Source: Azospirillum oleiclasticum (GTDB lineage: Bacteria > Pseudomonadota > Alphaproteobacteria > Azospirillales > Azospirillaceae). Taken from it: 64,000 nucleotides of DNA. The position numbers were made by a program, and so were the translations under genes. The notes beneath the pieces were generated by a model. That model did no database searches, was not told the DNA's origin, and saw only the letters and a program-made list of their open reading frames with translations. The stretch lies in contig NZ_JABFFR010000011.1 of NCBI RefSeq assembly GCF_013423485.1, positions 186,001 through 250,000 of the forward strand. Direction: 5' to 3'. The first letter of the stretch is position 1, and the number at the start of each line of letters is the position of its first letter. Of this stretch, positions 40,777 to 48,185 are shown one piece after another.

Positions 40777-41451
40777 ATGGACGTGCAAATCATTCCGATC
40801 CTGTGTGTCGGAGCCGAATTGGCCGCCACCACCGGTGACCGCCTGTTCTGCCCTGCCCTCGCCGGACACCCGCCGGACTGTGCGGAGTATCTCGCCCTGT
40901 TGCCGGTGCAGGACAGCAACGGGCGGCTGCTTCAGGCGCTGGCCACCCTGACGCCCGGAAGTCTGGATGGCACGACCGTGGGAATCCTCGCCGTGGACCC
41001 GTTCCGTCCGGTGGGTCCGTTCCTGTCGATCCTGCGCCGCGCCGGTGTGCGCGGCGTCGCGAATTTTCCGACGACGGCGCTCTTCGACGGGGAAACCGGC
41101 GAGGCGCTGAGGTCCGTCGGGCTCGGGCGGGAGCGCGAGGCCGCGTTTCTGGAGCAGGCGGCGGCGTCGGGATTCGCCGTCACCGGCTTCGCGACCGATG
41201 CGGAGACCGCCCGCCGGCTGCGCCGGGCCGGAGCGTCCAGGATCGTGGTGCACCCCGGTGCCGCGACCGGAAACGCGGTGCAGGACGCTGCGGCCGCGTC
41301 GCTTGCCGCGGCGATCGCGGCGGAGCTGCGCAGCGAGGGGCCCGGCCCTGTCCTCGTCCTTCTGCCGGCCGGGTTCGAGGCGCACCGCCCGGTGCTGGAA
41401 AGGGCGGCCGATGGTCTGGTGCTGCCGCCCGGTCAATCGAGCAGACCGTGA
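40777..41451 (+). CDS. Short, diverged PEP-hydrolase-family TIM-barrel protein
   Basis: 224 residues from the ATG at 40777 (233 from 40750). No database-style motif is obvious at first sight. Aligned by eye with the proteins at 44570 and 41433, it shares DPFRPVGPFLSILRRAGVRG, VANFPTTALFDG, a GLGREREAAFLEQAAASGF stretch and RIVVHPG, in the same order. It is therefore a shortened relative of the phosphoenolpyruvate-hydrolase family (full length about 275). The N-terminal glycine-rich strand and the C-terminal catalytic GGP(I/x)-(T/A)-T-P and GASS-type segments are missing or unrecognisable, so it may be non-catalytic. It converges on and overlaps the regulator gene by 19 bp. The 40777 start was chosen because the shared motif then precedes both genes at the same distance. 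Confidence 0.65.
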   Translation: MDVQIIPILCVGAELAATTGDRLFCPALAGHPPDCAEYLALLPVQDSNGRLLQALATLTPGSLDGTTVGILAVDPFRPVGPFLSILRRAGVRGVANFPTTALFDGETGEALRSVGLGREREAAFLEQAAASGFAVTGFATDAETARRLRRAGASRIVVHPGAATGNAVQDAAAASLAAAIAAELRSEGPGPVLVLLPAGFEAHRPVLERAADGLVLPPGQSSRP

Positions 41452-43217
41452 AGCCGCATCTTGTTGTAGAGGGTCTTGCGGGACAGGCCCAGGAAACGGG
41501 CGGTCTCCCCACGGCGGAAGCGATGGCGGCGCAGCCCGCCCAGAATCCACTCCCGCTCGGCCTCCCTCGCGGCGGGGCCATCCTCCGCCACCGGGCGCGA
41601 CGGCGACAGCCGCCCCCCGTCGAGCGGGGGCAGAGCCGCCGCATCGATCACATCGCCCGACCCGCGCAGGGCCTGCTCGACCACGGTGCGCAACTCGCGC
41701 AGATTGCCCGGCCAGTCATGGGCGATAAGCCGGCGGAAGGCGGAAGGAGCCAGCCGGACCGGATCGGCACCCGGCCGCAAAGCCGCGGCGAAGCGCTCGA
41801 CCAGCAACGGGATGTCGTCGAGCCGTTCGTGCAGCGGAACCAGCGTCATGTCCCGCCGGGCGAGCCGATGCGCCAGCTCCGGCACGATCGCGCCGGCGCG
41901 GGCGGCGGCGTCCAGGGGCATCGCCCCGACCAGGACGACCCTGGCGGTGGAGCGCAGGCTGTCCTGCCCGCCCTGGCGCCGGAAGAGACCATCCTCCGCG
42001 AAGGCCGCCAGTTCGGCCTGAAGAACCGGATCGAGACAGTCCGCGTGCTCGATCACCAGGGTGGTGCCGTCCGCCACCTCCACCCAGCCCTGACGCCGCC
42101 GTCCCCCACCCTCGCCCGGCTCCGCCCCGAACAGCCAGCCGGCATCGACACGCCGGGCGTCGATGGTGACGGGTTTGCGGTGGCGCCAGGGGCCGCGCGC
42201 GTGCAGGATCGAGGCAGCCAGAGACCGGCCACTGCCTTCCGGCCCGCCGATCCACACCGGCCCGTGGTCGGCGGCAAGCTGCTCCAGCCGCGCCCGCGCC
42301 TCCACCATGGGGGCGGTCCGGCCGATCAGGCCGAGGCTCCGTCCGTCCCGGTCGAGCTGGCGCTCCAGGCTGTCGATCCGCCGTTGCAGCGAGGAGACGA
42401 GCTTGAAGGCGGCCGTGACCTCCTCGATCGAGCTCTCCGACGGCAGCCGGTCGATGGTCGAGCCGCCGATGTAGCCGTCGGCCCGCGCCTCGCGGCAGGC
42501 CTCGTGCATGTCCTGCGGGGTGGTGATCGGTCCGCCTTCGACGACGCAGAGCGCGCCGGGCTGGATGGTGCGGATCGCCTTGATGACGCCGCGGGCGCGG
42601 TTCCCGGCCTGGAGGACGGATTCCCCGCTCGGCACGCCCAGCGCACCGCCGGCGTTCCAGCCGACGTTGAAGCAATGGATGTCGATGCCGATCTCCGCCA
42701 GCATCACCGCCTCGGTCTTCCGGCAGAAGTAGCCGATGGTGGCGAGGCCGGCGGCGCGTGCCGCATCGAGCATGCACGCCTCGCGCCGGAAGCCGAGCCC
42801 CGTCCGCTCCAGCGCCTCCCGGAAGCGGCCATCGACATGGGCGACCGTCGGAAAATTCACCACGCCGGCGAACCCCCAATCCCGCACGCGATCCATGAAG
42901 GCCGGCAGGTCCTCCTCCGCGATGCCCCAGGCGCTGGCACCGAAGAAGACCGGAACCCCGGTCGCGGCGACGATCTCCGCCACGGCGAAGTCGGCGACGA
43001 AGGCGTTGGCGTCCTTCAGGGCCAGCATGGTCGCGATCGAGGAGGTTCCCATGTTGCGGAAACGGCCGGCCGCCAGCGCCAGCAGGAAATCGGCCCCGCC
43101 GCGCGCCGCCGCCCGGGCCGCCATGCCGGTTCCGATGGCGGCGCCGACCAGCAGCGTGTGCCGCCCCGAACAGGCGCGCCGGAGATCCTCCAGAAGATGG
43201 TGACGGTCGCGGGACAT
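41433..43217 (-). CDS. PEP-hydrolase-domain / degenerate AAA+ / Fis-HTH fusion regulator
   Basis: 594 residues. Residues 1-275 are a PEP-hydrolase-family TIM barrel ([63 protein letters not shown]). A coiled segment at 275-300 ([16 protein letters not shown]) leads to a sigma-54-activator-like AAA+ domain. Walker A has become GGPEGSGRS near 321, with Arg replacing Lys. The GAFTGA loop is absent ([12 protein letters not shown] follows), and Walker B reads TTLVIEHAD. The [17 protein letters not shown] segment is intact, and a Fis-type HTH ends the protein ([20 protein letters not shown]). It probably senses a small molecule through the barrel and acts on sigma-70 promoters, as TyrR does, rather than driving sigma-54 polymerase. 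Confidence 0.88.
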   Translation of the reverse strand: MSRDRHHLLEDLRRACSGRHTLLVGAAIGTGMAARAAARGGADFLLALAAGRFRNMGTSSIATMLALKDANAFVADFAVAEIVAATGVPVFFGASAWGIAEEDLPAFMDRVRDWGFAGVVNFPTVAHVDGRFREALERTGLGFRREACMLDAARAAGLATIGYFCRKTEAVMLAEIGIDIHCFNVGWNAGGALGVPSGESVLQAGNRARGVIKAIRTIQPGALCVVEGGPITTPQDMHEACREARADGYIGGSTIDRLPSESSIEEVTAAFKLVSSLQRRIDSLERQLDRDGRSLGLIGRTAPMVEARARLEQLAADHGPVWIGGPEGSGRSLAASILHARGPWRHRKPVTIDARRVDAGWLFGAEPGEGGGRRRQGWVEVADGTTLVIEHADCLDPVLQAELAAFAEDGLFRRQGGQDSLRSTARVVLVGAMPLDAAARAGAIVPELAHRLARRDMTLVPLHERLDDIPLLVERFAAALRPGADPVRLAPSAFRRLIAHDWPGNLRELRTVVEQALRGSGDVIDAAALPPLDGGRLSPSRPVAEDGPAAREAEREWILGGLRRHRFRRGETARFLGLSRKTLYNKMRLHGLLD

Positions 43218-43228
43218 ACGGCATCATA

Positions 43229-43241
43229 CCCAACTTTACCC
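43229..43241 (-). promoter_or_regulatory. 13-bp island motif, copy 2
   Basis: On the minus strand GGGTAAAGTTGGG, 12 of 13 bases as at 40752, 11 nt before the regulator ATG. It is followed by TATGAT, a good -10-like hexamer whose start site would fall at or very near the ATG. It lies in the 100-bp divergent gap shared with the UPF0261 gene. Confidence 0.5.
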
Positions 43242-43317
43242 GATCCGTCGCAAGCACCCTGTTGCCGGCCCGCCCTGCCCCACTAAGCTCCCTGGATACG
43301 GGAGGGGAGGCCCGGCC

Positions 43318-44568
43318 ATGAAGGACGCAGCACAGGGCACGGCGGCGGTGTACGTCGTCGGTTGCCACGACACCAAGGGTGCGGAGCTGGACTATGTGCG
43401 CGGGCTCGTCGCGGCCGAAGGGTTGCGGACGGTGACCGTCGATGTCGGAACCCGGCCGCCCGCGGTTGCCGCCGACGTGACGGCCAGGCAGGTGGCGGCC
43501 AGCCACCCCGACGGTGCCGACGCCGTGCTGGGCACCGATGACCGCGGGCTGGCGGTGTCGCGCATGGCCGACGCCTTCACCCGCTTCATGCAGGACCGGA
43601 ACGACGTGGCCGGCATGATCGGGCTGGGCGGCTCCGGCGGCACGGCGATCATAGCGCCCGGCATGCGCTCGCTGCCGGTGGGGGTGCCCAAGCTGCTGGT
43701 GTCCACCGTCGCCTCGGGCAACGTGGCGCCCTATGTGGGCGAGAGCGACATCTGCATGATGTTCTCGGTCACCGACGTGGCCGGGCTGAACCGCATTTCC
43801 CGGCGCGTCCTCGGCAACGCGGCCCACGCGGTCGCCGGCATGGTCACGCGCCCCGTACCGCCCGCCGACACGAAGCCGGCGCTCGGGCTGACCATGTTCG
43901 GTGTCACCACGCCCTGCGTCACCCGCACCATGCAGGAGCTGGAGGCGGCGTACGACTGCCTGGTCTTCCACGCCATCGGCACCGGCGGCCGGGCGATGGA
44001 GAAGCTCGCCGCCTCGGGCCTGCTGGTCGGTGTGATCGACGTGACGACCACCGAGGTCTGCGACCTGTTGATGGGCGGCATCTTCAGCGCCGGGGAGGAG
44101 CGGCTGGACGCCCTTGCCCGTTCCGGCCTGCCCTATGTCGGCTCCTGCGGCGCGTTGGACATGGTCAATTTCGGCGCGCCCGACACCGTGCCGGAGCGCT
44201 ACCAGGGCCGCACCCTCTACGTCCACAACCCGCAGGTCACGCTGATGCGCACCACGGAGGAGGAGAACCGCGCGATGGGCGCGTGGATCGGACGCAAGCT
44301 GAACGCGTTCGCCGGCCCCGTCCGTTTCCTCCTGCCCGTGGGCGGTGTGTCGGCGCTCGACGCGCCGGGACAGCCCTTCCACGATCCGGCGGCGGACGCG
44401 GCCCTGTTCGACGCGCTGGAACGCACGGTCGAACAGTCCGATCACCGCCGGCTGGTCCGCCTTCCCCACCACATCAACGACCCGGCCTTCGCCGAGGCGC
44501 TGGTCCGCGCGTTCCGGGAGATCGCCGGGACCGGCCAGGACAGACCGGTGCAGCAAGGAGCACGCTGA
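43318..44568 (+). CDS. UPF0261 / Tm-1-like ATP-binding domain protein
   Basis: 416 residues, full length for UPF0261. The signature start is [19 protein letters not shown], followed by [66 protein letters not shown] and [19 protein letters not shown]. The tomato virus-resistance protein Tm-1 carries a homologous ATP-binding N-terminal domain joined to a TIM barrel of the PEP-hydrolase type. Here the two parts are separate adjacent genes (next gene starts 1 bp after this stop), which supports a physical partnership. The bacterial function is not established. GGAGGGGAGG precedes the ATG. Confidence 0.9.
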   Translation: MKDAAQGTAAVYVVGCHDTKGAELDYVRGLVAAEGLRTVTVDVGTRPPAVAADVTARQVAASHPDGADAVLGTDDRGLAVSRMADAFTRFMQDRNDVAGMIGLGGSGGTAIIAPGMRSLPVGVPKLLVSTVASGNVAPYVGESDICMMFSVTDVAGLNRISRRVLGNAAHAVAGMVTRPVPPADTKPALGLTMFGVTTPCVTRTMQELEAAYDCLVFHAIGTGGRAMEKLAASGLLVGVIDVTTTEVCDLLMGGIFSAGEERLDALARSGLPYVGSCGALDMVNFGAPDTVPERYQGRTLYVHNPQVTLMRTTEEENRAMGAWIGRKLNAFAGPVRFLLPVGGVSALDAPGQPFHDPAADAALFDALERTVEQSDHRRLVRLPHHINDPAFAEALVRAFREIAGTGQDRPVQQGAR

Positions 44569-44569
44569 G

Positions 44570-45406
44570 ATGCCGCGGATTGCCCGCCAGCACATTCTCG
44601 ACCGGTTCCGCGGCATGATCGCCCGCGGCGAGCCCATCGTCGGCGGTGGTGCCGGCACCGGCCTGTCCGCCAAGTGCGAGGAGACCGGCGGGATCGACCT
44701 GATCGTCATCTACAATTCCGGCCGCTACCGCATGGCCGGGCGCGGTTCGCTGGCCGGCCTGCTGGCTTATGGCAACGCCAACGAGATCGTCGTGGAGATG
44801 GCGCGGGAAGTGCTGCCGGTGGTCCGGCGCACCCCGGTGCTGGCCGGCGTCAACGGCACCGACCCTTTCCTGCTGACCGGGCCATTCCTCCGCCAGCTTG
44901 CGGACCTCGGCTTTTCCGGCGTCCAGAATTTTCCGACCGTGGGGCTGATCGACGGCACCTTCCGCGCCAACCTGGAAGAGACCGGCATGGGTTATGGGCT
45001 GGAGGTCGATATGATCGCGAGCGCGCACGCGCTGGACCTGCTGACCACCCCCTACGTCTTCAACCCCGAGGAGGCGGCGGCGATGGCCGGAGCGGGGGCC
45101 GACATCGTGGTCTGCCACATGGGCCTGACCACCGGCGGCAGCATCGGGGCGGAGACGGCCCTGTCTCTGGCCGACTGCCCGGCGCTGATCGACGCGATGG
45201 CGGACGCCGCACTCCGGGTGCGCCAGGACGTGATCGTGCTGTGCCACGGCGGGCCGATCGCCACGCCGGAGGACGCCGCCTTCATCCTAGGCGAATGCCC
45301 CACTTGCCACGGCTTCTACGGTGCCTCCAGCATGGAGCGGCTGCCCACGGAAACCGCGCTGACCGAACAGACGCGGCGCTTCAAGGCCATCGGAAAACGA
45401 CACTGA
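44570..45406 (+). CDS. Phosphoenolpyruvate-hydrolase-family TIM-barrel protein
   Basis: 278 residues, full length for this family. It begins [20 protein letters not shown] then [20 protein letters not shown], with [76 protein letters not shown] and [10 protein letters not shown]. The last segments recall the isocitrate-lyase/PEP-mutase-like phosphate and metal loops, but the true reaction is uncertain. It follows the UPF0261 gene with one base between stop and start and precedes an SRPBCC gene by 14 bp. The ATG at 44570 has AAGGAG upstream. Confidence 0.9.
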   Translation: MPRIARQHILDRFRGMIARGEPIVGGGAGTGLSAKCEETGGIDLIVIYNSGRYRMAGRGSLAGLLAYGNANEIVVEMAREVLPVVRRTPVLAGVNGTDPFLLTGPFLRQLADLGFSGVQNFPTVGLIDGTFRANLEETGMGYGLEVDMIASAHALDLLTTPYVFNPEEAAAMAGAGADIVVCHMGLTTGGSIGAETALSLADCPALIDAMADAALRVRQDVIVLCHGGPIATPEDAAFILGECPTCHGFYGASSMERLPTETALTEQTRRFKAIGKRH

Positions 45407-45420
45407 GGGAGGACAACAGC

Positions 45421-45858
45421 ATGCCGCGAATCTATGTCAGCGCCGTGATCGACGCCCCCGTCGAGCGGGTATGGGCGACAGCACGCGACTTCAACGGCCA
45501 TCGCGACTGGCACCCCGTCATCGCCGACAGCACCATCGAGGACGGGCTGCGCAGCGACACCGTGGGCTGCGTGCGCAATTTCGGGATCAAGGGCGCCGGC
45601 CGTCTGCGCGAGCAGCTCGTGTCCTTCAGCGACCGCGACCATTCCTACACCTACACGATCCTGGAATCGCCCCTGCCGCTGACCGGCTATGTCGCCACCT
45701 TCCGGTTGACGCCGGTCACGGAGGGAAACCGCTGCTTCGGGGAATGGTGGGCCGAATTCGACTGCGCGCCGGAGGATCTGCCGGGCCTGCGCGAGCAGGT
45801 CGGGCGCAACACCTTCGCGGCCGGATTCGAGGCGCTCGCACGCTCGCTCCGGGATTGA
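45421..45858 (+). CDS. SRPBCC / START-like ligand-binding protein
   Basis: 145 residues, a helix-grip fold by pattern: VSAVIDAPVERVWATARDFN at the start, HRDWHPVIADSTIEDG, RLREQLVSFSDRDHSYTYTI, FRLTPVTEGNRCFGEWWAEF and a long C-terminal helix. These proteins bind hydrophobic ligands or act as cyclases and dehydratases. As the last gene of the UPF0261/PEP-hydrolase unit (GGAGGA before the ATG) it may bind or convert a product of those proteins. The specific role is unknown. Confidence 0.85.
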   Translation: MPRIYVSAVIDAPVERVWATARDFNGHRDWHPVIADSTIEDGLRSDTVGCVRNFGIKGAGRLREQLVSFSDRDHSYTYTILESPLPLTGYVATFRLTPVTEGNRCFGEWWAEFDCAPEDLPGLREQVGRNTFAAGFEALARSLRD

Positions 45859-45874
45859 ACGCCCATGCCGGGGC

Positions 45875-45890
45875 GGCCGGTCACCCGGCC
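45875..45890 (+). terminator. Short G+C hairpin after the SRPBCC gene
   Basis: GGCCGG-TCAC-CCGGCC is a 6-bp stem 17 bp after the SRPBCC stop. It is a plausible but weak terminator, without a T-run. Confidence 0.35.
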
Positions 45891-45990
45891 ACTCGGTGTG
45901 ATGTGGCCCCCCGGCCCGGTGCGGCCGCATGACCCGGCCGGCCGTGGACGGTGACGATCCTCCGCGACAGGGCGCGTCCATGCGGCGTGG

Positions 45991-46006
45991 TGTGACGCCC
46001 GTCACA
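45991..46006. promoter_or_regulatory. CRP/FNR-family binding site matching TGTGA-N6-TCACA
   Basis: TGTGACGCCCGTCACA fits the Crp consensus exactly and sits inside a larger perfect 9+2+9 palindrome (45989-46008). It is 127 bp upstream of the RND operon in a 274-bp gap that otherwise holds a small hairpin (GCCGA-TTGT-TCGGC, 46015-46028). A Crp/Fnr-family regulator, or another dimer using the 20-bp palindrome, is expected. Confidence 0.6.
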
Positions 46007-46132
46007 CCCGAACGGCCGATTGTTCGGCTGAGCTGAATTGTGTTCGCGGGAACCGCGTCTTTATCCGATCCCGACGCTCGGTGACACTCCGACCGCTGCA
46101 TTGCGGGAGGGGCGCTCGGGCGCCACAGGGAC

Positions 46133-46948
46133 ATGGGTTCGACAAATCGGGGCAACGCCGCCAACGCGCTGAGGGTCGAGGAACGGACGATCGCCGGCCA
46201 CGCGCAGGAGGTCCGTCTGCGGCTCCACCGGCCGGCCGGCACGGGTCGGCTGCCGGGCGTTCTCTACCTGCACGGCGGCGGCTTCACCTCCGGCTCGCCG
46301 GAGGAGGCGGAGGTGGCGGCGTCCCACATCGCCCGCGCCATCCCGGCGCTGGTCGTGTCGGTCGCCTACTCCCTCGCCCCCGCCCACCCCTTCCCCACCG
46401 CCCTGCTGGACGCGCACCGGGCCGGACTGTGGATGGAGGAGACGGCCGGCGCGCTGGGCATCCGGTCGGGCGGGCTGGGGCTGGCCGGCCATGACGCCGG
46501 CGGCCACGTCGCCACCTCCCTGACCTTCATGGCGCGCGACCAGGGCGGCCCGCGGATCGCCGCCGTCGCCCTGCTCGGCCCCATGCTCGACCCCAGCCTG
46601 ACCCGCGCCGACGACGGCGCCGATCCGGACTCCGACCGGTCGGTCGCCGCCTGCGCCCGCTGCTACCGCGCCTATCTGCCGGACGCCGTGCTGCGCCTGC
46701 ACCCCTACGCCTCGCCCCTCGACTCCAGCCGCCTCGGCCGGCTGCCGCCGGCGCTGATCATCACCGCCGAGAAGGACGTGCTGCGGGCGGAGGCGGAACG
46801 CTACGCCGCCCGGCTGATCGAGGCCGGTGTGCCGACCGAGACCATCCGCTTCGCCAATGTCACCCACGCGGCGCTGCCGGCCCATGGCCCGGCGCTCGAC
46901 GCCGCGTCCGATTTCCTGAGGCGCCGGCTGACCGGCGCCCGTTCCTGA
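46133..46948 (+). CDS. Alpha/beta-hydrolase-fold protein (HSL group) lacking the nucleophile serine
   Basis: 271 residues. The oxyanion motif HGGGFTSGSPEEAE, the VSVAYSLAPAHPFP segment, the acid region ITAEKDVLRAEAE and the base NVTHAAL are those of hormone-sensitive-lipase-type esterases. The nucleophile elbow, normally G-D-S-A-G-G, reads GHDAGG here, so an aspartate occupies the serine position. Ordinary esterase activity is therefore unlikely. It begins the operon with the RND adaptor and pump (24-bp gap). The role is unknown; an effector-binding or modified hydrolase function is possible. The ribosome site (CAGGG) is weak. Confidence 0.85.
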   Translation: MGSTNRGNAANALRVEERTIAGHAQEVRLRLHRPAGTGRLPGVLYLHGGGFTSGSPEEAEVAASHIARAIPALVVSVAYSLAPAHPFPTALLDAHRAGLWMEETAGALGIRSGGLGLAGHDAGGHVATSLTFMARDQGGPRIAAVALLGPMLDPSLTRADDGADPDSDRSVAACARCYRAYLPDAVLRLHPYASPLDSSRLGRLPPALIITAEKDVLRAEAERYAARLIEAGVPTETIRFANVTHAALPAHGPALDAASDFLRRRLTGARS

Positions 46949-46972
46949 CCACCCAGACCGACAGGTTTCTCC

Positions 46973-48163
46973 ATGGCTTCGTCACGCAAGACCCTCGCCT
47001 TCCTGCTCGCCGCCGGCGTCTCCGCCGCCGCCGTCGCCGGTGTGGTGACCGTCCGCAGCCCCGCCGACGCGCAGACCGCCGCTCCCGCTGCCCCGGTGGC
47101 GGAGGTGGACGTCGCCGCCGTCGTCGCCCGTCCCGTGGTGGACTGGCAGTCCTATTCGGGCCGGCTGGAGGCGGTCGACCATGTGGAGGTGCGCCCCCGC
47201 GTCTCCGGCACCATCGTCGCCGTCCATTTCCGCAACGGTGCGTTGGTGAAGCAGGGCGATCCGCTCTTCACCATCGACCCGCGCCCCTTCGCCGCGGAGG
47301 TGGACCGGGCGGAGGCGCAGGTGGCCGCGGCGGAGGCGCGCGTGCGCTACACCGCCGCCGACCTGGAGCGCGCCCGCAGCCTGGTGCGCGGCGACACCAT
47401 CTCCCGCCGCACGCTGGACGACCGTGAGAACGCGGCGCGCGAGGCGACGGCCAACCTGAAGGCCGCGCAGGCGGCGCTGGAGATCGCCCGCATCGACCTG
47501 GGCCACACGCGGGTGACCGCCCCGGTGTCCGGCCGCGTGTCGCGGGCGGAACGGACGGTGGGCAACGTGGTGGCCGCCGGTGCGGCAGCCGAGCCGTTGA
47601 CCACGCTGGTGTCGGTGTCGCCCATCTACGCCTCCTTCGACGTGGACGAGCAGACCTACCTCCGCCACATCGCGCCCGTGAAGGACGCCGCCAACGTGCC
47701 GGTCCAGCTCGGCCTCGCCGACGAGGACGGTTACTCGCGCAGTGGTGCGGTGGAGCATGTGGACAACCATCTCGACACGGTGTCCGGCACCATCCGCGTG
47801 CGCGCCCGCTTCGACAATCCGGAGGGGACGCTGGTCCCCGGCCTCTACGCCCGTGTCAAGGTGGGTGCCGCCAAGCCCCGTGACGCGCTGCTGGTGGACG
47901 AGCGCGCGGTCGGCACCGACCAGGACAAGAAGTTCGTCTATGTGGTGGGCACCGACGACACCGTGCGCTACCAGCCGGTCACGCTGGGCCCGGCGCAGGA
48001 CGGACTGCGCGTCGTCACCGCGGGGCTGACCGCGGGCGACCGGGTGGTCGTCAACGGTGTGCAGCACGCCCGCCCCGGCATGGCGGTGCGCCCCAACCTG
48101 GTCGCCATGGGCGGGCGTGGCCCCACCGACAAGACCCAGACGGCCGCCGCGTCACCCCGGTGA
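46973..48163 (+). CDS. RND efflux periplasmic adaptor (membrane fusion protein, MexE/AcrA-like)
   Basis: 396 residues. An N-terminal signal or anchor segment (TLAFLLAAGVSAAAVAGVV) is followed by the adaptor order of lipoyl halves (VEVRPRVSGTIVAVHFRNGA and TRVTAPVSGRVSRAERTVGN), a coiled-coil hairpin at about 105-165, a beta-barrel and a membrane-proximal domain (RDALLVDERAVGTDQ). No lipobox cysteine is present. It links the pump encoded next to an outer-membrane channel. It is co-transcribed with the pump gene (22-bp gap). Confidence 0.94.
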   Translation: MASSRKTLAFLLAAGVSAAAVAGVVTVRSPADAQTAAPAAPVAEVDVAAVVARPVVDWQSYSGRLEAVDHVEVRPRVSGTIVAVHFRNGALVKQGDPLFTIDPRPFAAEVDRAEAQVAAAEARVRYTAADLERARSLVRGDTISRRTLDDRENAAREATANLKAAQAALEIARIDLGHTRVTAPVSGRVSRAERTVGNVVAAGAAAEPLTTLVSVSPIYASFDVDEQTYLRHIAPVKDAANVPVQLGLADEDGYSRSGAVEHVDNHLDTVSGTIRVRARFDNPEGTLVPGLYARVKVGAAKPRDALLVDERAVGTDQDKKFVYVVGTDDTVRYQPVTLGPAQDGLRVVTAGLTAGDRVVVNGVQHARPGMAVRPNLVAMGGRGPTDKTQTAAASPR

Positions 48164-48185
48164 CGCCGGCGCCGGGAGGCTTTCC

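Noticed and set aside
43218..43317. Possible -24/-12 element before the UPF0261 operon
   Set aside because: No GG-N10-GC pair with acceptable flanks was found on the plus strand.
45859..46132. Small genes in the gap before the RND operon
   Set aside because: Open frames here lack ribosome sites and motifs; the gap is explained by a hairpin and a Crp-type palindrome.
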